Shown here: positions 21,439-33,614 of the stretch, piece by piece
How positions within the stretch are numbered: position 1 is the first letter of the stretch
How the letters are laid out: each line of letters begins with the position of its first letter
NCBI GenBank assembly: GCA_025201365.1
Contig: JAIXMF010000003.1
Span: 186,001 to 250,000 of the forward strand
Direction of reading: 5' to 3'
Source of the DNA: Syncephalis plumigaleata
Lineage: Eukaryota; Zoopagomycota; Zoopagomycetes; Zoopagales; Piptocephalidaceae
Length of the DNA stretch: 64,000 nt
Notes under the pieces: model-generated
The model's input: the letters and a program-made list of their open reading frames with translations, nothing else
The model's database searches: none
Told to the model about the DNA's origin: nothing
Made by a program: the position numbers and the translations under genes

Positions 21439-22527
21439 TGTGTGCGATGACTACACGATGCGGTGTTTATATCAAGAAAATACCAGTTGTAGAAAAGAAG
21501 AGAGAGAGAGAGAGAGGGAGAAACAGATTGTGCAAATAACCAGGCGATGACTAACCAGTATTCACCTATACCATCTAATAATAAATTGCACACTGACTTG
21601 CTAAGGAATGAATACAATTGTCGTTACCACTACAATGACTCACTGTAAGTAGACGATTGAACAGATTAGTGTGCGTACGTACACTCGTTCGTTCGTTCGT
21701 TCGTGTGCTAGTAAGTAAGCGGGAAGGACAAATAACGAGTGACGAATGATTTGTGTAGATATCACACAGACAAAATCAAAACAAATCAAATCACGTGATT
21801 TAACATAACCAGTATCTCATTTAATCGTGGACATTGATCAAAAGATATCGACATGTAGATGCTCCTATAATACTATGACATTGTCTATATCTATAACAAC
21901 AACTAATACTATAATGTATATACGCTATGCTAACAGCTCATCTAGATAGTACATTATTGCGTATTTTAAGTAGCTTGTAAAGAACAATAATCGAAATGTA
22001 TAATCAAGTGTGACTGCTTACACATTTCGATTTTAAGACACGCCCCTACTCTAGTAGAGCCAATCATTGGTGAGTTACGCGTTTCGACGCAGTCTAGTAA
22101 AAACAAACGTTTAGGGCAACATTAGATTGAACGCGTCTACACTCGTATGTTTATTAAAGCCTTGATTCCACATATAGTCTCATTTAAATCCCCATTGAAT
22201 GATCACACCTACTACAGTGTGTATGTGATATCAGCTGGATATTCTATTGTTTGTTTACTATTACGCGTTTTATTTCTACTACTGCTACTACTACTACTGC
22301 TTCTTCTTTTCTTCTTCTTCCTCGTATTGATATCATTCATATACTACTGTGAACAAAAGTAGTAATTAATACGCGTCTTACTGATTTATTTATCTCTTGT
22401 CCACTACACCTATAAGCCGTATGGTATATCCATTTGTATTTAGTACTTGTTTATCATCTACGCTATACACTCTCATAGTAGGCTGAATTGGATTAGTTAT
22501 TATTGAGTGGGGTTGTTCATTTACATC
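21439..22527. other. Divergent intergenic region between Cdc16 and first GTB gene
   Basis: This is a bidirectional promoter region. It contains an AG run at 21493-21520, a TTCG tandem at about 21683-21705, a CACGTG at 21792-21797 and four ACGCGT sites in its right part. It also has a CT/CTT-rich stretch on the plus strand (22270-22330) near the plus-strand gene. Confidence 0.6.
22077..22376. promoter_or_regulatory. Cluster of four ACGCGT (MCB) sites
   Basis: Perfect ACGCGT palindromes lie at 22077-22082, 22131-22136, 22263-22268 and 22371-22376. They are 152-451 nt upstream of the first GTB gene. A fifth is in that gene's intron at 23228-23233. In yeasts MBF binds this motif, usually in clusters. 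Factor binding here is inferred. Confidence 0.5.
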
Positions 22528-22757
22528 ATGCCATTGACATCATTAGTTGTATCGGATAAGCATGACTTGTCGGTACTTTTGAATCGTTCCTCCTCTTCCT
22601 CTTCTTCTTCACCTTTGATGGCAACATCGAGACATGATCATTATGATAAACAAATGATGATATATCGCTCCTATTCACTTGATACTGCACACTTGTTTAA
22701 GAATTCACCGGCAGCGGCGTTTATTAAGAAATACGCGCCAAAGCGTGGTACTACAAC

Positions 22758-22789
<32 letters not shown>

Positions 22790-24098
22790 GCACTCACATG
22801 ATTGGTCGGAAAAAAACGCGAAAATCGATTTGTTACTCGATGAATAATCGTATCCTAGTTGACTCGACCGTGTCTAATACACCCATGAACTACAACAAAT
22901 CATCAATCACACCACGTACTACTAGCACAACACCACTACAAGTAAGAACAACAAATCTACCACATCATCATGAGAAGGGCACATCATCACCACTCCATGC
23001 ATCTAATACTAGTTGCTATAATGATGTTGTATGCCGGGATACAATCGATCAGCATCCTACAGACAATAACAATAGTGATAATGATGATGATGTTAGTGGT
23101 CCATCTACACCTGACAATGTTTACTCGAATAAACATCAATTGTCTAGTGGAGATGTAGCCGAGTTCAAACGCTCACCTCAACTTAAGAATGATTTACAAC
23201 GACATTTACGTATTGAGAAGGTAAGTTACGCGTTTATTACTGACTATCTTCTATACCATGACTAACATCAATCTCGTATGCCATCTAGTGTATTAGACAG
23301 TTACGCTCTCGTTTAGGGTTGGCAATACACAAATCATCCACGGGACAGTGCTCCAAATCATTCGATGAACTTGTAGCCGAGCAAACCACCCATCATTCTC
23401 CTACCTGCACACAAGGGGTGACACGGGACGCGACAAGCTGCACAGCCCAAGTAGTCGAGGATGCATTTGGGCGATGTGTGCTGCAACCATGCCGTGCACT
23501 AGTTTCAACATCGTCATACATCACTCATACAGATGCATGCTATTCTACTCAATATAGCAATGCAGATGTACCATTATCATCATGTAGAAGCACAACAACC
23601 ACAACAGATGAAGAGGAGGAAGACGAAGAGGAAGACGAGGTTGGCATCATGACCATGCCATGGACGACTCCATCCCATTTACTGCAAGCACATCGTCATC
23701 ATCATCATCATCACGTTCGTCATCGTAAAAGACGCGCTTTAAACCATGTCACACCATTGATTCATCGACAGCCATCACGTTCTGCTTGTTACAAGAGTGC
23801 CACAGTAGCTGCCTACTTTGCTACTCCTTGTGTGGCACTACCACCACCTGGATCACCCTATGAATCCATGTTGAAACGACGAACAAAGAAGAAGACAAAA
23901 GAGGCATCACTAATGATGACAAAGGATAAACCATCCACTAGTAATAGTGATAATAATAGTCAATCTCGTTCTACATCATCTGTATCCCATATGAAACATC
24001 TTAACAATAACAGCACTATTGTAACATCCAACATGTCACCATTGGATTGTACGGCAGCAGCAGAAGCAATGCTCTTACTACATCAACAGGACAACTAA
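22528..24098 (+). CDS. Whi5/Nrm1-like protein with GTB motif (gene 1)
   Basis: Two exons, 22528-23220 and 23289-24098. I chose the first ATG at 22528. Most of the protein is disordered: poly-Ser, an Asp run at about residue 86, Asn/Asp-rich stretches and an acidic Glu/Asp patch followed by a His run. The only conserved-looking segment starts exactly at exon 2: IRQLRSRLGLAIHKSSTGQ, then SFDEL. This resembles the GTB motif of fungal Whi5, Nrm1 and related repressors that bind SBF/MBF at G1/S promoters (consensus roughly LRxRLxLAxxKvxTxQ). The family knowledge is from the yeasts and the assignment rests on this one motif. Serine/threonine-proline sites (for example TPDN, SPQL) would fit CDK control. 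The upstream ACGCGT cluster fits autoregulation. Confidence 0.65.
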
Positions 24099-26631
24099 GA
24101 TACATACCATTATGAATGTGTGTGTGTCATATAGTATCCTTTTTTTACATTGACATCATCTATCTATTCACTTTTCACCTTTTCTTTTTAAGCTGTATTA
24201 TTCTTTGATATACTCGACAGTGCTACACTTCGTATTATAATAATCATTTACCTGTTTTTTCTACTTATTTTTTACATACCATCAATAAACCATTTGATAC
24301 TTGCATTTCTTGCTCTATTAATAATTATTGTGTGTAAAAAGAGTGTAGTAGTAGTCATCTACCAATAAATGATAATTGTCCCTTTCTACACTGCAACTCA
24401 TTTGGACATTCACTACTATTGAGGTATACCACAGGGTCGATACAGCAATGATGCTATTTATCATCATACCGTTCTATGTTCCCTTTTTTCTCTAACCATT
24501 TATGATGACATCAATTTCAACTATCTCCTACAAGGCTAATAGATGAATATTAGTTCATTCACGAACATACACACATATACCCACATACACATAAATACAC
24601 ACACAAATATACATATACATATACATTATTGTCGCATCATTCATGTGATCATGACCGGATAGGGTAAACAGGTTTGTAAAGACACGCGTGTTCATCTGCA
24701 CAAAGAATGTGGGGTAATCCCATAGCATATCCACAATGTTCAAGGGAGGAAAGAGAGAGGCAGAGAGGCAGAGAGTAAGTTAAACAACAACAACGCGACC
24801 ACATCGCGACAGACATGTGACGTGGGACGAATAAACAGTACGCGACAGATAATTCAAGAGAATGACGATTGCATGGTTGTCATTTGCTGTTCAACTATTT
24901 TTATACACTCTTTGCTGATTCTACTTGATCAACACAAAGTGACAATGTCAATCAAAGGTACTACAATACAATACAATAATAATAGCAATAGTGGAGTAGA
25001 TGTACAAGATTACCCTTGATCCATCTACGGTAATGGTAGTGTGCCATTCAAGTGGAGACTGAATAACAGACAATGATGTATGGCACGCGTCTCGTGACCG
25101 CGATACAGAATGTGTGAAACCATGGTTGGCGGAGCAGATAAGAGAAAAATACTCCATACCGCGTTGTATCCACTTGGTTAGTATTCACGCTTGCTGTACA
25201 AGGCAATGGACTAAAGAGAACAGCAGTATCATTCTCTATCCTTCGTGTAGAATGTATACGAGTGGCTAGTGTGTGGCCTTTGAAATAGACTTTGACAGTG
25301 GTAAGTCGATCATGCTTACGCATACTGCTGCTACTATGGTTGATTGTTTATTTGTAGGACATCTATGCACACAAACACGCGTGTGTATATCAACCTTTGT
25401 AGTTCGTAGTATTTAACGTAGAACATTTACGCATATAGGAATGATGATATGAGTCATTCTAGTGGATAAATGGTATCGATAACAGAAATTGACGTCATTG
25501 TTACCATTAATAACCACATCGTTTTACTATTTTGATGCGACGCGTTTGATTTTTTTCGTCATTTATTCATCTACTACTACTACTACTACTACTAGATCCT
25601 TGTTAACACAGTTCTACACGAACTTGTCTGTATCTCGATCAATAAGAGTTGTAGTCGTATAAACAAGTAATAGATGGAACACTATTGTCACATAATAAAA
25701 CTCCGATGGTCATCTGAGAGGAAAAAGTGTTTCCACTTTTCTATTTGGTTCTACACTTTCATCCACGCATTGCATTCCTTCATCATGAGTGAATGGATGT
25801 GACATGATGAACAAGCCGTAAATGCGCGGGCGCGTGTCAACTGACTCATGCTCGTTCGCTTGCTCGCTCGTTTTCGGTCATACTTGCGCCTTCCTCCCCT
25901 TTTTTCCCTTCCAATCCATCCTACACATACATACACACTCATGCTCACATTCACGCTGTTTATTTGACTGGCGTCGTCTTCATCGTCGTCCCTTCTCTTC
26001 CCATTCTTGTTCGAGCTCACATGTTCACCCCGCTTCGGTTCATCTACTTAATCGCTTTAATATCACTCGCGATTGCTTCCTTTGCATTCGTTATCCATTC
26101 CTCGCCTTCTCTTTCTTCTATCTTACTCTCTCACTCTCTCCCTTCTACCTACTCGCTCACTCGCTCATTCTTCATTGCTTATTACTCGACTTGTCTATCA
26201 CACTCACGTACTCATTCACCTTTGTTTCTCCTCGTCGTCGTTGATAGTTGTCTGTTTACTCGTTTGCATTTGCTTCTTCTTCCTCTCTTCTACACTACCT
26301 ACCCTTTTACTCATTACACTTGTTCACTCTCCTTCCTTACACCGTGTTTTTTCTCGCTTCCTATTGTCAGTCACATTGACTTTGCGTTACATTTCCCTTT
26401 ATCCTATTGAACGCTTAGTAGCACGTCTCTCTCTCTCTCTCTTCCTCTTTCTCGTACCTTCTCGTGCTTTCTCCTCCTACTTGGACCCTGTTCCTACACC
26501 TGAACCACATTCACGCTTCTTCTCCTTTCCCCTTCCTCTCTCTCTCTCTCTCGCTCTTTTGCTTTACTATTGCCGTGTATATTACGCGCTTGTGTGCATT
26601 ATCCTTCTCCACTTTCCATCACTTTTCACCC
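24099..26631. other. Long intergenic or leader region before second GTB gene
   Basis: The left part is AT-rich. CTA tandem repeats lie near 25571-25595. From about 25850 to 26630 the plus strand becomes strongly pyrimidine-rich, with (CT)n runs at 26432-26450 and 26538-26552, ending at the ATG of the next gene. Long plus-strand ORFs here are Ser/Leu/Pro/Phe products of the CT-rich tract and I do not accept them as proteins. ACGCGT sites are at 24684, 25085, 25377 and 25540. Confidence 0.55.
24684..25545. promoter_or_regulatory. Four spaced ACGCGT (MCB) sites
   Basis: Sites are at 24684-24689, 25085-25090, 25377-25382 and 25540-25545, between the two GTB genes. A fifth lies in the long intron of gene 2 at 27620-27625. 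They are 1.1-1.9 kb from the gene 2 ATG, so their role is less clear than that of the cluster before gene 1. Confidence 0.3.
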
Positions 26632-28804
26632 ATGGACCTCGGTCGTCTACTTAATCCACCCACTTTGGTGGAGCCAGTCACTAGTGACTCTTCTTCTATT
26701 GCCACCCAACGATTTGCACAAACAGCCAAGAGTGCACAGGTGAGTAAGCGGCACATGTTCCCTCTTTACATGTAGTACGGTGATATGAATATGCTTGTGT
26801 TTGTTAAATGATTTATTAATGAGCAGCGTTGATGAAGAGTCATCCTTGATTCTTGGCACTTTTCTCCTGATCCATATACCATTATTCTAAACGTGTATCT
26901 ATTATTGTTATATTCATGATGGATATAATACGAGATAAATGCTCGCTTTTCTCTCTTGTATATTATTAATTGCTTTGCTGATAAATTACCCTGCTAATAA
27001 GCATGTTATGACATTGAGAGGGAATGACCTGGCTATTATTGCCTTTCCCCTCACTTGTGTCAGCCTTGACATTATCTGAAAGCTTACCACCTTGAATAAT
27101 CGATGGCGTGTTGTGTGCATCATTTAGTAGAGCAGCTTGTACATTCAAGCTTCTACTTCTTCGTAGGGTGAACAATTGCCTATTGGAGTGTACATGTTCA
27201 AACCAAGCGATGTTATGTGTGGTCTGCTGACCATTCCATATAACATGGCTTGAAACACCGATGCCCCATTAACAATACAAGCCATGTAGTGTGTGGCGTG
27301 GCAGTTCCATTGGATGGCATCTATGAAACAACGTGCTATTGATGATATATGACGATATAATCGATATTTGTTATGTAGTATAATGCGAGATATGGAATGG
27401 ATTGCTGTGTCTATATGGATATGCACGGACATATGCAGTGTACATAAAACGACAAAAACAACCTCTGTTTCTTTCTCGCGTGCGTGCACGATTCAGGGTG
27501 CAATCTATTGGTGAGGCCTAGAATTGTCATTGTTATTGTCATTGTCGTTGACTTTTCCTCATTTTCTCGGTCTTTCTTCCATTTGTGAGTGACATGCAGG
27601 TTACTGCTACTGCTGCTAGACGCGTCTCATTGGTGCTATTCGCGTTTCTCCTCCACACACATACACAAACATACAAACATACATACATACATACATACAT
27701 GTATCATAGTCGTGTGAGAATTGATGATAACACAAACGAGAATAATGTTGCTGGGCCCTTGTGCGACACACGCGCTACTACGATGACAATCCTGTAATTT
27801 TACTCGTCTGGTTCAACCGCACTAACTAACCACATTCTTTGTGATGATCTATTCTATTCTATTCTACTGTATAGTATCTACGCCGTTTACGTGCTCGACT
27901 TGGTCTCGCTTCCCTTCGTGTTACGTGTCAGAAAGACGACGCTCTAGCTGCGCTGGAACGTGCACTTCAATTGGATCTTTCGGATCGTACAAGAACACCA
28001 ATCGCTAAGGATGCTACTGCCAATCGCAGAGGAAGAAGCCATACAATGCCAAGTAGTTTGTCTATGCGCGGCATATCGTTGAAAGGTACTCATGATTTGG
28101 TGGACTACTCACCACAACGAGCTTCCTCTTCCACACCCTCTACATCTACTGTATCGTCAACCAATAACGACACAACATCAACATCAACTATTACCAGTGA
28201 TGCAGAAGCTGGTGCAGAACTTTTGCTTTTCGTCAAGTATGCACATACACAACCGCTTCAATCGCTGGATGAAGCACTCAATGTATCCAATATCAATTCG
28301 CGCATCAATAATCGTGTAACTAGTCATGTATTATCTTCTCCTGTTCATGTATCTTCTAAAGTAAGCATGCCATTACCATCCTCAACATCTTGTCATTCTT
28401 TATCGAATCAACATCCACATCCACATCCACCATCACGTCGACATACCATGGCCAAACGGGTAGCTGCGCATCCTTATCGTGCCATTGCTCCTTTACCTGC
28501 ATTATCAAGTCTCGTTCCTAATGTGACAAAGCAGCCTACTACTACTGCTGCTGCTACTTCTTCATCTTCACCACCTCTCAACGCTCAATCAATGATGATG
28601 ATGATGCCACCGCCACCACCCATGCCACGACAACGAACATCGACTGAACTGCCCCTTCAGTCTCCCTGGCCTACACCCGATTCATCGCCCAACTTCTCTG
28701 CATTATCTTGTTCAGCCTCCAATCTACGTGAAATGCCATCAGATATGCCCAGTTTCACTAAACTTCCTCAGTCACTTTTACCCGCTGGTCAATACATGGC
28801 CTAG
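26632..28804 (+). CDS. Whi5/Nrm1-like protein with GTB motif (gene 2)
   Basis: The model has two exons: 26632-26739 (36 codons, MDLGRLLNPPTLVEPVTSD..) and 27875-28804. Exon 2 opens with YLRRLRARLGLASLRVTCQ, which aligns residue by residue with the GTB-like motif of gene 1. In both genes the intron falls directly before the motif in phase 0. The rest is Ser/Thr/Pro-rich and probably disordered, with a poly-Met/Pro run (about residue 245 of the joined product) and many SP/TP sites (SPQR, TPDS, SPWP), suggestive of CDK phosphorylation. The predicted intron is 1,135 nt, far above the local norm, so an extra exon or a different first exon is possible. The role as a G1/S transcriptional repressor is inferred from the motif. 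Confidence 0.62.
26740..27874 (+). other. Predicted 1.1 kb intron of GTB gene 2
   Basis: GTGAGT donor after CAG and ATAG acceptor; both flanking exons are in phase 0. It holds a CATA tandem repeat (27677-27700), one ACGCGT (27620) and a minus-strand ORF of 114 codons with no recognisable features. Confidence 0.5.
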
Positions 28805-28891
28805 TCGTGTGTTCCTTTCTCATTACCATATGCCATAAGATGTGATATTACAATAGATCATCTCTAATCAAGGCTATCGTCTACCTCTTTG

Positions 28892-28922
<31 letters not shown>

Positions 28923-31482
28923 TACTACTACACGCTATAGCATTATTATGTGCATTTCGTTATCAAATATTTTATCTGTCTATTTGTTTGTTTGTTTGTT
29001 TGTTTTAACTATACACGTCTTATGTTTTCTTCTTTATCATTGACGTCTCTTACTCTTACTCTCATCTTTGTTTACTTTTTTATTTGTGTTGTTTATATAC
29101 ATATAATATCATTCTTTAGTAGTTGATTACAAATATAATCATCATGGTATTGCACACTATTGTCTAGTACTATTGCTACTATTATCTCCGTAATAATAAT
29201 AATAACTTCGTATTTCTTTTTCTATTCATTATATTTATGTGTATATATATACATTAGTGTTGTTTGCTAATAATGTCAAGTATACGCAATAGATTGATTT
29301 ACATTGTAGCAGTGAGTGATTTCTTTTCTTAATTACAAAAGGGCATACGTGAATATGTCTACGACAGTAGGTAGGTTATCTACGTTCAAAGGGTATGCGA
29401 TTATCATTCACATTAGTATCAGCTTATCATGACTTGCCCCAACTGAATTAGTAAAACAACGATGATGGTTGATTTGTACACATGTTTCATCTAAATCTAG
29501 ACAGCGTCTTTTCCTATTAAAACCATTGAGTAGACCATTTACCTATAACCTCGTGCTAATGGCTCATATGATCAAATTAGGCAGGCGTAGCATGTTTGAC
29601 ATCGTACGATATTGGCGCTGTTAACGAGGCATGATGCATTTATACACACGAATGTAAGATAACAAGTTATTCAGTTTGATAGCATTGATGAAACAATGCT
29701 AGTATTACGATTATATTGACATTGATATTGATCTCATTGCTAAAGATGAGCTAGTCCTTGATATCTTACAAATGTGTGTACAAGTGTACGCAATTGTACA
29801 TAAGCGTACTTCATGCGTGACGGTGGTGTACACACGCTATTTAACAAAATCAGGATCATACATTCATGCGAATCAGACCGTTGAGTAACCTAGTTTGTAT
29901 CAAAGTTGGACAAGTAAAACCGATCGGAAAAGAAGAGTACGTGTACGTGTATACATACATGTACGTATGTGGAGAGGAGGAGCCGACAGATAGGAGAGAA
30001 TAGAAAGGGTTACAAACAGCATGGCAGTGGTGCTGCTAATAGTAGGATACGAGCTAAGACGGAGTTATCGTCTACCAATGGTCGTTAGGTATTTTATATA
30101 TTCCGCTGTGGTGAACCCATTTGAAACCATAACGAGACGCGGAACGAAAAGAGAGTGCGAGCTCGTATCTCCGCACGACAAAGCAAACACATGGCATCGC
30201 TGTTTTATTTTTTTATTTTCAGTGGAACAAGGCAATGCCGCTCTTCGATGATTACTACTCTTGGCAAATGGCATTCCATGTACTCCGCCAATTTTAGTTT
30301 CGCAGTCCAGTACGAGGAAAAACGATGGTAAAGCTTCTTTTTGCAATAATGTGCCATTTGGGTTCCTCTTTCTATTTGGCCTCCATTGATCCGTTTATCT
30401 CGTTCGCGCTCGCTCACTCACTCTTACTTTCTTTCTTTTCGTCTATTCCATCTCTTGCCCGTAAAACAATTGAAAGAGACGGCTTCGTTACGACTTCTTA
30501 GCCGTTAGATTATTCACACTTGATACTGTGATCAATTTGATCACTTTATCATCTACTACAATATCACGCCATTTCACTTTTCTTTTCTTACTTTTTGACG
30601 TAAAGAATATACGGAGTGAACGCATCAAGAAGAGTAGAAAGATTATTCAATCGCTTCTTCTTCTTCTTCTTGTCCTTTCGCGTTCATTCACTTAGACGTA
30701 ACCACTTCTGACCATACAACTACGGATCCATTGGGCCTATAAACACACCACACCCACACACCCACACATAACGTACAACATAACGGAAACACACTTTCTT
30801 TTATCATCTTATAACATTGATTGATCAGCGAGACTGCTTATTCAAGTGCCAGATAGCTGAAGAGAAAGCGTTGATACTTGTCAGTCCATCGATACTCTAT
30901 CACGTTTGATCATCGTAATAATAGTTGTAGTTGTAATATTATCATTTATATTATTACGATTGCTATTATTATTATTAGCATTAGGGCGTTGTTATCGGAT
31001 ACAAGTGGTTTGATCTCTATCATTTCACTCACCTCATATCAATTAGCACACTACACAGTTGTAGATTTATTGTACACTTCTTGCGAACACTGTACTAGTA
31101 GCTCGTAGTCGTGTCTACATTTATCATTTATAAGAGGAGCAACGACCACAACAACAATACATCAACGGCAGTAGCAGCACGATTAATCGTATGCGATCAT
31201 CGCCTTCATATCGCCTTCACACCAACTGTATCAGTGGTCTGTCCATTGATTCGCGATATTACAACAACATTATCGACCATTTATACTTTATCTTTTCTAT
31301 CACTGAACACCAGTATCATTTGTGATTATAGCAACACAACAGCTACTGTTACGAACATTATCGTCGTCGTCGTCGTCATTTGCATCATTTGCATCATTGC
31401 TAATCCATTTGTTTCCTTATCGACTAACGCTATTTCATTTGGCTTGTTTATTCGTTGATTTCTACTTATTAACGTCTAGCTT
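28805..31482. other. Gene-poor intergenic region
   Basis: AT-rich with an ATC repeat (28892-28918) and TTTG repeat (28985-29004). Its right half has pyrimidine-rich plus-strand stretches (30360-30440, 30650-30690) that lead towards the receptor gene. I see no supported gene. Confidence 0.5.
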
Positions 31483-32705
31483 ATGGAAAGTACAGCGTCT
31501 AACTCATCAAATCAAAGCGATTCTTTTTTCATCGGCAACACTTCCTCATCTGCACCTCGGCCTGGACCCATTGGCATGCAAACCTACGAGCTTATCAATT
31601 TGTGTGTAGGCGCGCTTCTATTCCCATCTCGTTGGCGGGTCTAGCCATCGCGCTAGCAAACGCTCGTTTCCCCCGATTAAAGCCAAAAGCCCGCATTTGG
31701 TGGCGCTGGCGCTACTGGCCAATATTGCCTTTTGGATCGGGAAACTACACGCGCATGGATTTCTCGGCTACGAGGGCATATTGCAGAATTGTACTCTCTG
31801 GGGAATATGGCTACAATGCGTACTAGGTGTATGCTTAATGAACGCGGTACTCAGCCTACGCTACCAGCGACTATACACCGTGTTGATTCTACGCAGTCAG
31901 CGTGGAATCTACGCACCTACCTTCCTAGTATCATTACGCATTTGTCGTGTTGGTCTGCGCCATTCTGTCCAGTGCCATGCCCCAGAAGATGGGTTTCTAC
32001 TGGGACGATGAGAGTAACAATTGTTTCTCGACCATCGCTTCGATGTACCTCTTTCTACCGTGCGTCATTATCGGTGTCACCACACTGGCCGTACTTACCT
32101 GGCGTTTACGACGTGTACGCGACGCGTTTAACGAATACCGCGAAACACGCTACGGCGTGATTCTCCTCTTGGTGGCATTCGCCATTAACACCATACTCAT
32201 GGCCACTGGATACGGACGCTATCGCTGGGCCAAGCACATTCTCGTGGTGATCTCGTTCCTGTGGGGCAACCTCTACTTCTGGATGGTGATGGGCAAGCCA
32301 ATCTACGGCTATCTATTCGATCGAAACCGGTGCCAGGAACGATTCGTGGCGGGTCTGGAGATTGACACATGTCAGTACATGGAATATACACGTAACAAGA
32401 GCGACAGTAAAACTAAAATGGTATCACAGTCACGCTACTTTGATCTCGATATACGCAAGAACTCGCAAGCACACTCGGTTAATCCACGGTCCATGCATAG
32501 CCAGCAGCATCGAGTGACGAGGAAAACGACCAACTACGGCTGGGACAGTCCCACGGATCGATCGGATCACTGTGTGGAGGAAGACGAGGAGGGGACAGCA
32601 ACAGGTCGATATGTACCACCGCTGCCATTGTCCGCGTACCCGATGCACACCATACCCGCGAAACATCAGAATAATTCAGGTGAGGATGCGAGCATGTTCC
32701 CGTAG
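31483..32705 (+). CDS. Seven-helix receptor-like protein, reading frame interrupted
   Basis: The putative N-terminus MESTASNSSNQSDSFF has N-glycosylation sequons and no signal peptide, as in many GPCRs. The conserved helices lie in three successive frames. Helix 1 begins LINLCVGALLF and continues as PISLAGLAIAL in another frame. Helix 2 is LVALALLANIAFWIG in a third frame, followed by NCTLWGIWLQCVLGVCLMN and the helix 3 end RYQRLYTVLILR. A return of frame near 31928 gives YHYAFVVLVCAILSSAM, MYLFLPCVIIGVTTLAVLTW, GVILLLVAFAINTILMAT and HILVVISFLWGNLYFWM. The layout resembles fungal GprK/RGS-type or cAMP-receptor-like GPCRs, but no RGS domain follows. The basic, Ser-rich tail ends at 32705, although coding-like sequence (Gln/Ala/Asp-rich) continues to about 32900 in another frame. 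Short homopolymers sit at the first two frame changes. Confidence 0.6.
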
Positions 32706-33614
32706 GCGAACCACCTTTACCGCAACAACAATCACTATCGGCAAATGGTGATGATAATGGTGGTGATGCTGCTGCTGCCATTACCATCTTGCCATCCCAC
32801 CGGCTCCGTCTCACTGGTCTTCCTCGATTACGCGTACCGCTCATAATAGTACAACGAGTCTTGCCTCGCCATCTTCCTCGACGAATCACTATCATGAAAA
32901 GGAGAAACGTACAATAACAATACTGCTAATGGTAATGCGCGGCAATCTCCTTTGTTCCCTAGTCATCACGAACACTGGGATGCTGTCCCCTATAGTCAGT
33001 AGACAAAGCGAGTTCCTGACACTCTGAAGAAGAATGCTATAGCGAGAACACGCATAGTGTTATTCTATGATTATGATATAAATACGATAGGATCAAGACC
33101 AGCCGTTTCAGTTGGATGAGTACATTTGTGCATGCATGCGTGCATGCGTGCAAGTATGTTCTTTTTTGTTCTTCTCTTGCTCTTCTCCTCTTCCTTCTCT
33201 TTGATTGCTGTGCTGTTCTTACACTTTCAACCGACTACGATGGATTAATCGCGTATTAAGTTTATCGATATACGCACCTATGTTATTATTGCTATAGGAT
33301 CATGATCGCTTCCTCCCTTCCCCTTCGCAACATCCATCGGTTATTTGTTTCTCTAATGGATGTCTGTTTCCAATGAATTTTTGACAACATTTGGATGTTC
33401 ACTTTTCATTATATATGTGTATGTATGTACGTATGGATATGTCTGTGTGTGCGCCTTTATTTTAAAGAAATATTTTATTTTTTCTAACACTATTATTATT
33501 ATAAATGTAAGCTATGTTATGGAGTAAGCCTGTAATTACGGATGGGAATGCTACGTAGAGTACAGAGTTGAAATATACATATGAATCTATCTTGATATAT
33601 GGGTTAATTGACGA
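32706..33614. other. Intergenic downstream of the receptor
   Basis: The first about 200 bp look coding in character (Gln, Asp and Ala runs) and may belong to the receptor tail. The remainder is AT-rich with a GCATGCGT tandem near 33129-33153. No separate gene is seen. Confidence 0.45.

Noticed and set aside
26432-26552. CT repeats considered as part of a satellite or CRISPR-like array
   Set aside because: Units are dinucleotides with no spacers, and the organism is eukaryotic.
25822-26775. Overlapping ORFs of 103-193 codons in the CT-rich tract
   Set aside because: They consist of Ser, Leu, Phe and Pro as any frame of a CT-rich tract would, and three frames are open at once. This is a leader, not protein.
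27145-27489. 114-codon minus-strand ORF in the GTB gene 2 intron
   Set aside because: No motif, no splice context and His/Ile-rich composition. It is likely chance in an AT-rich intron.
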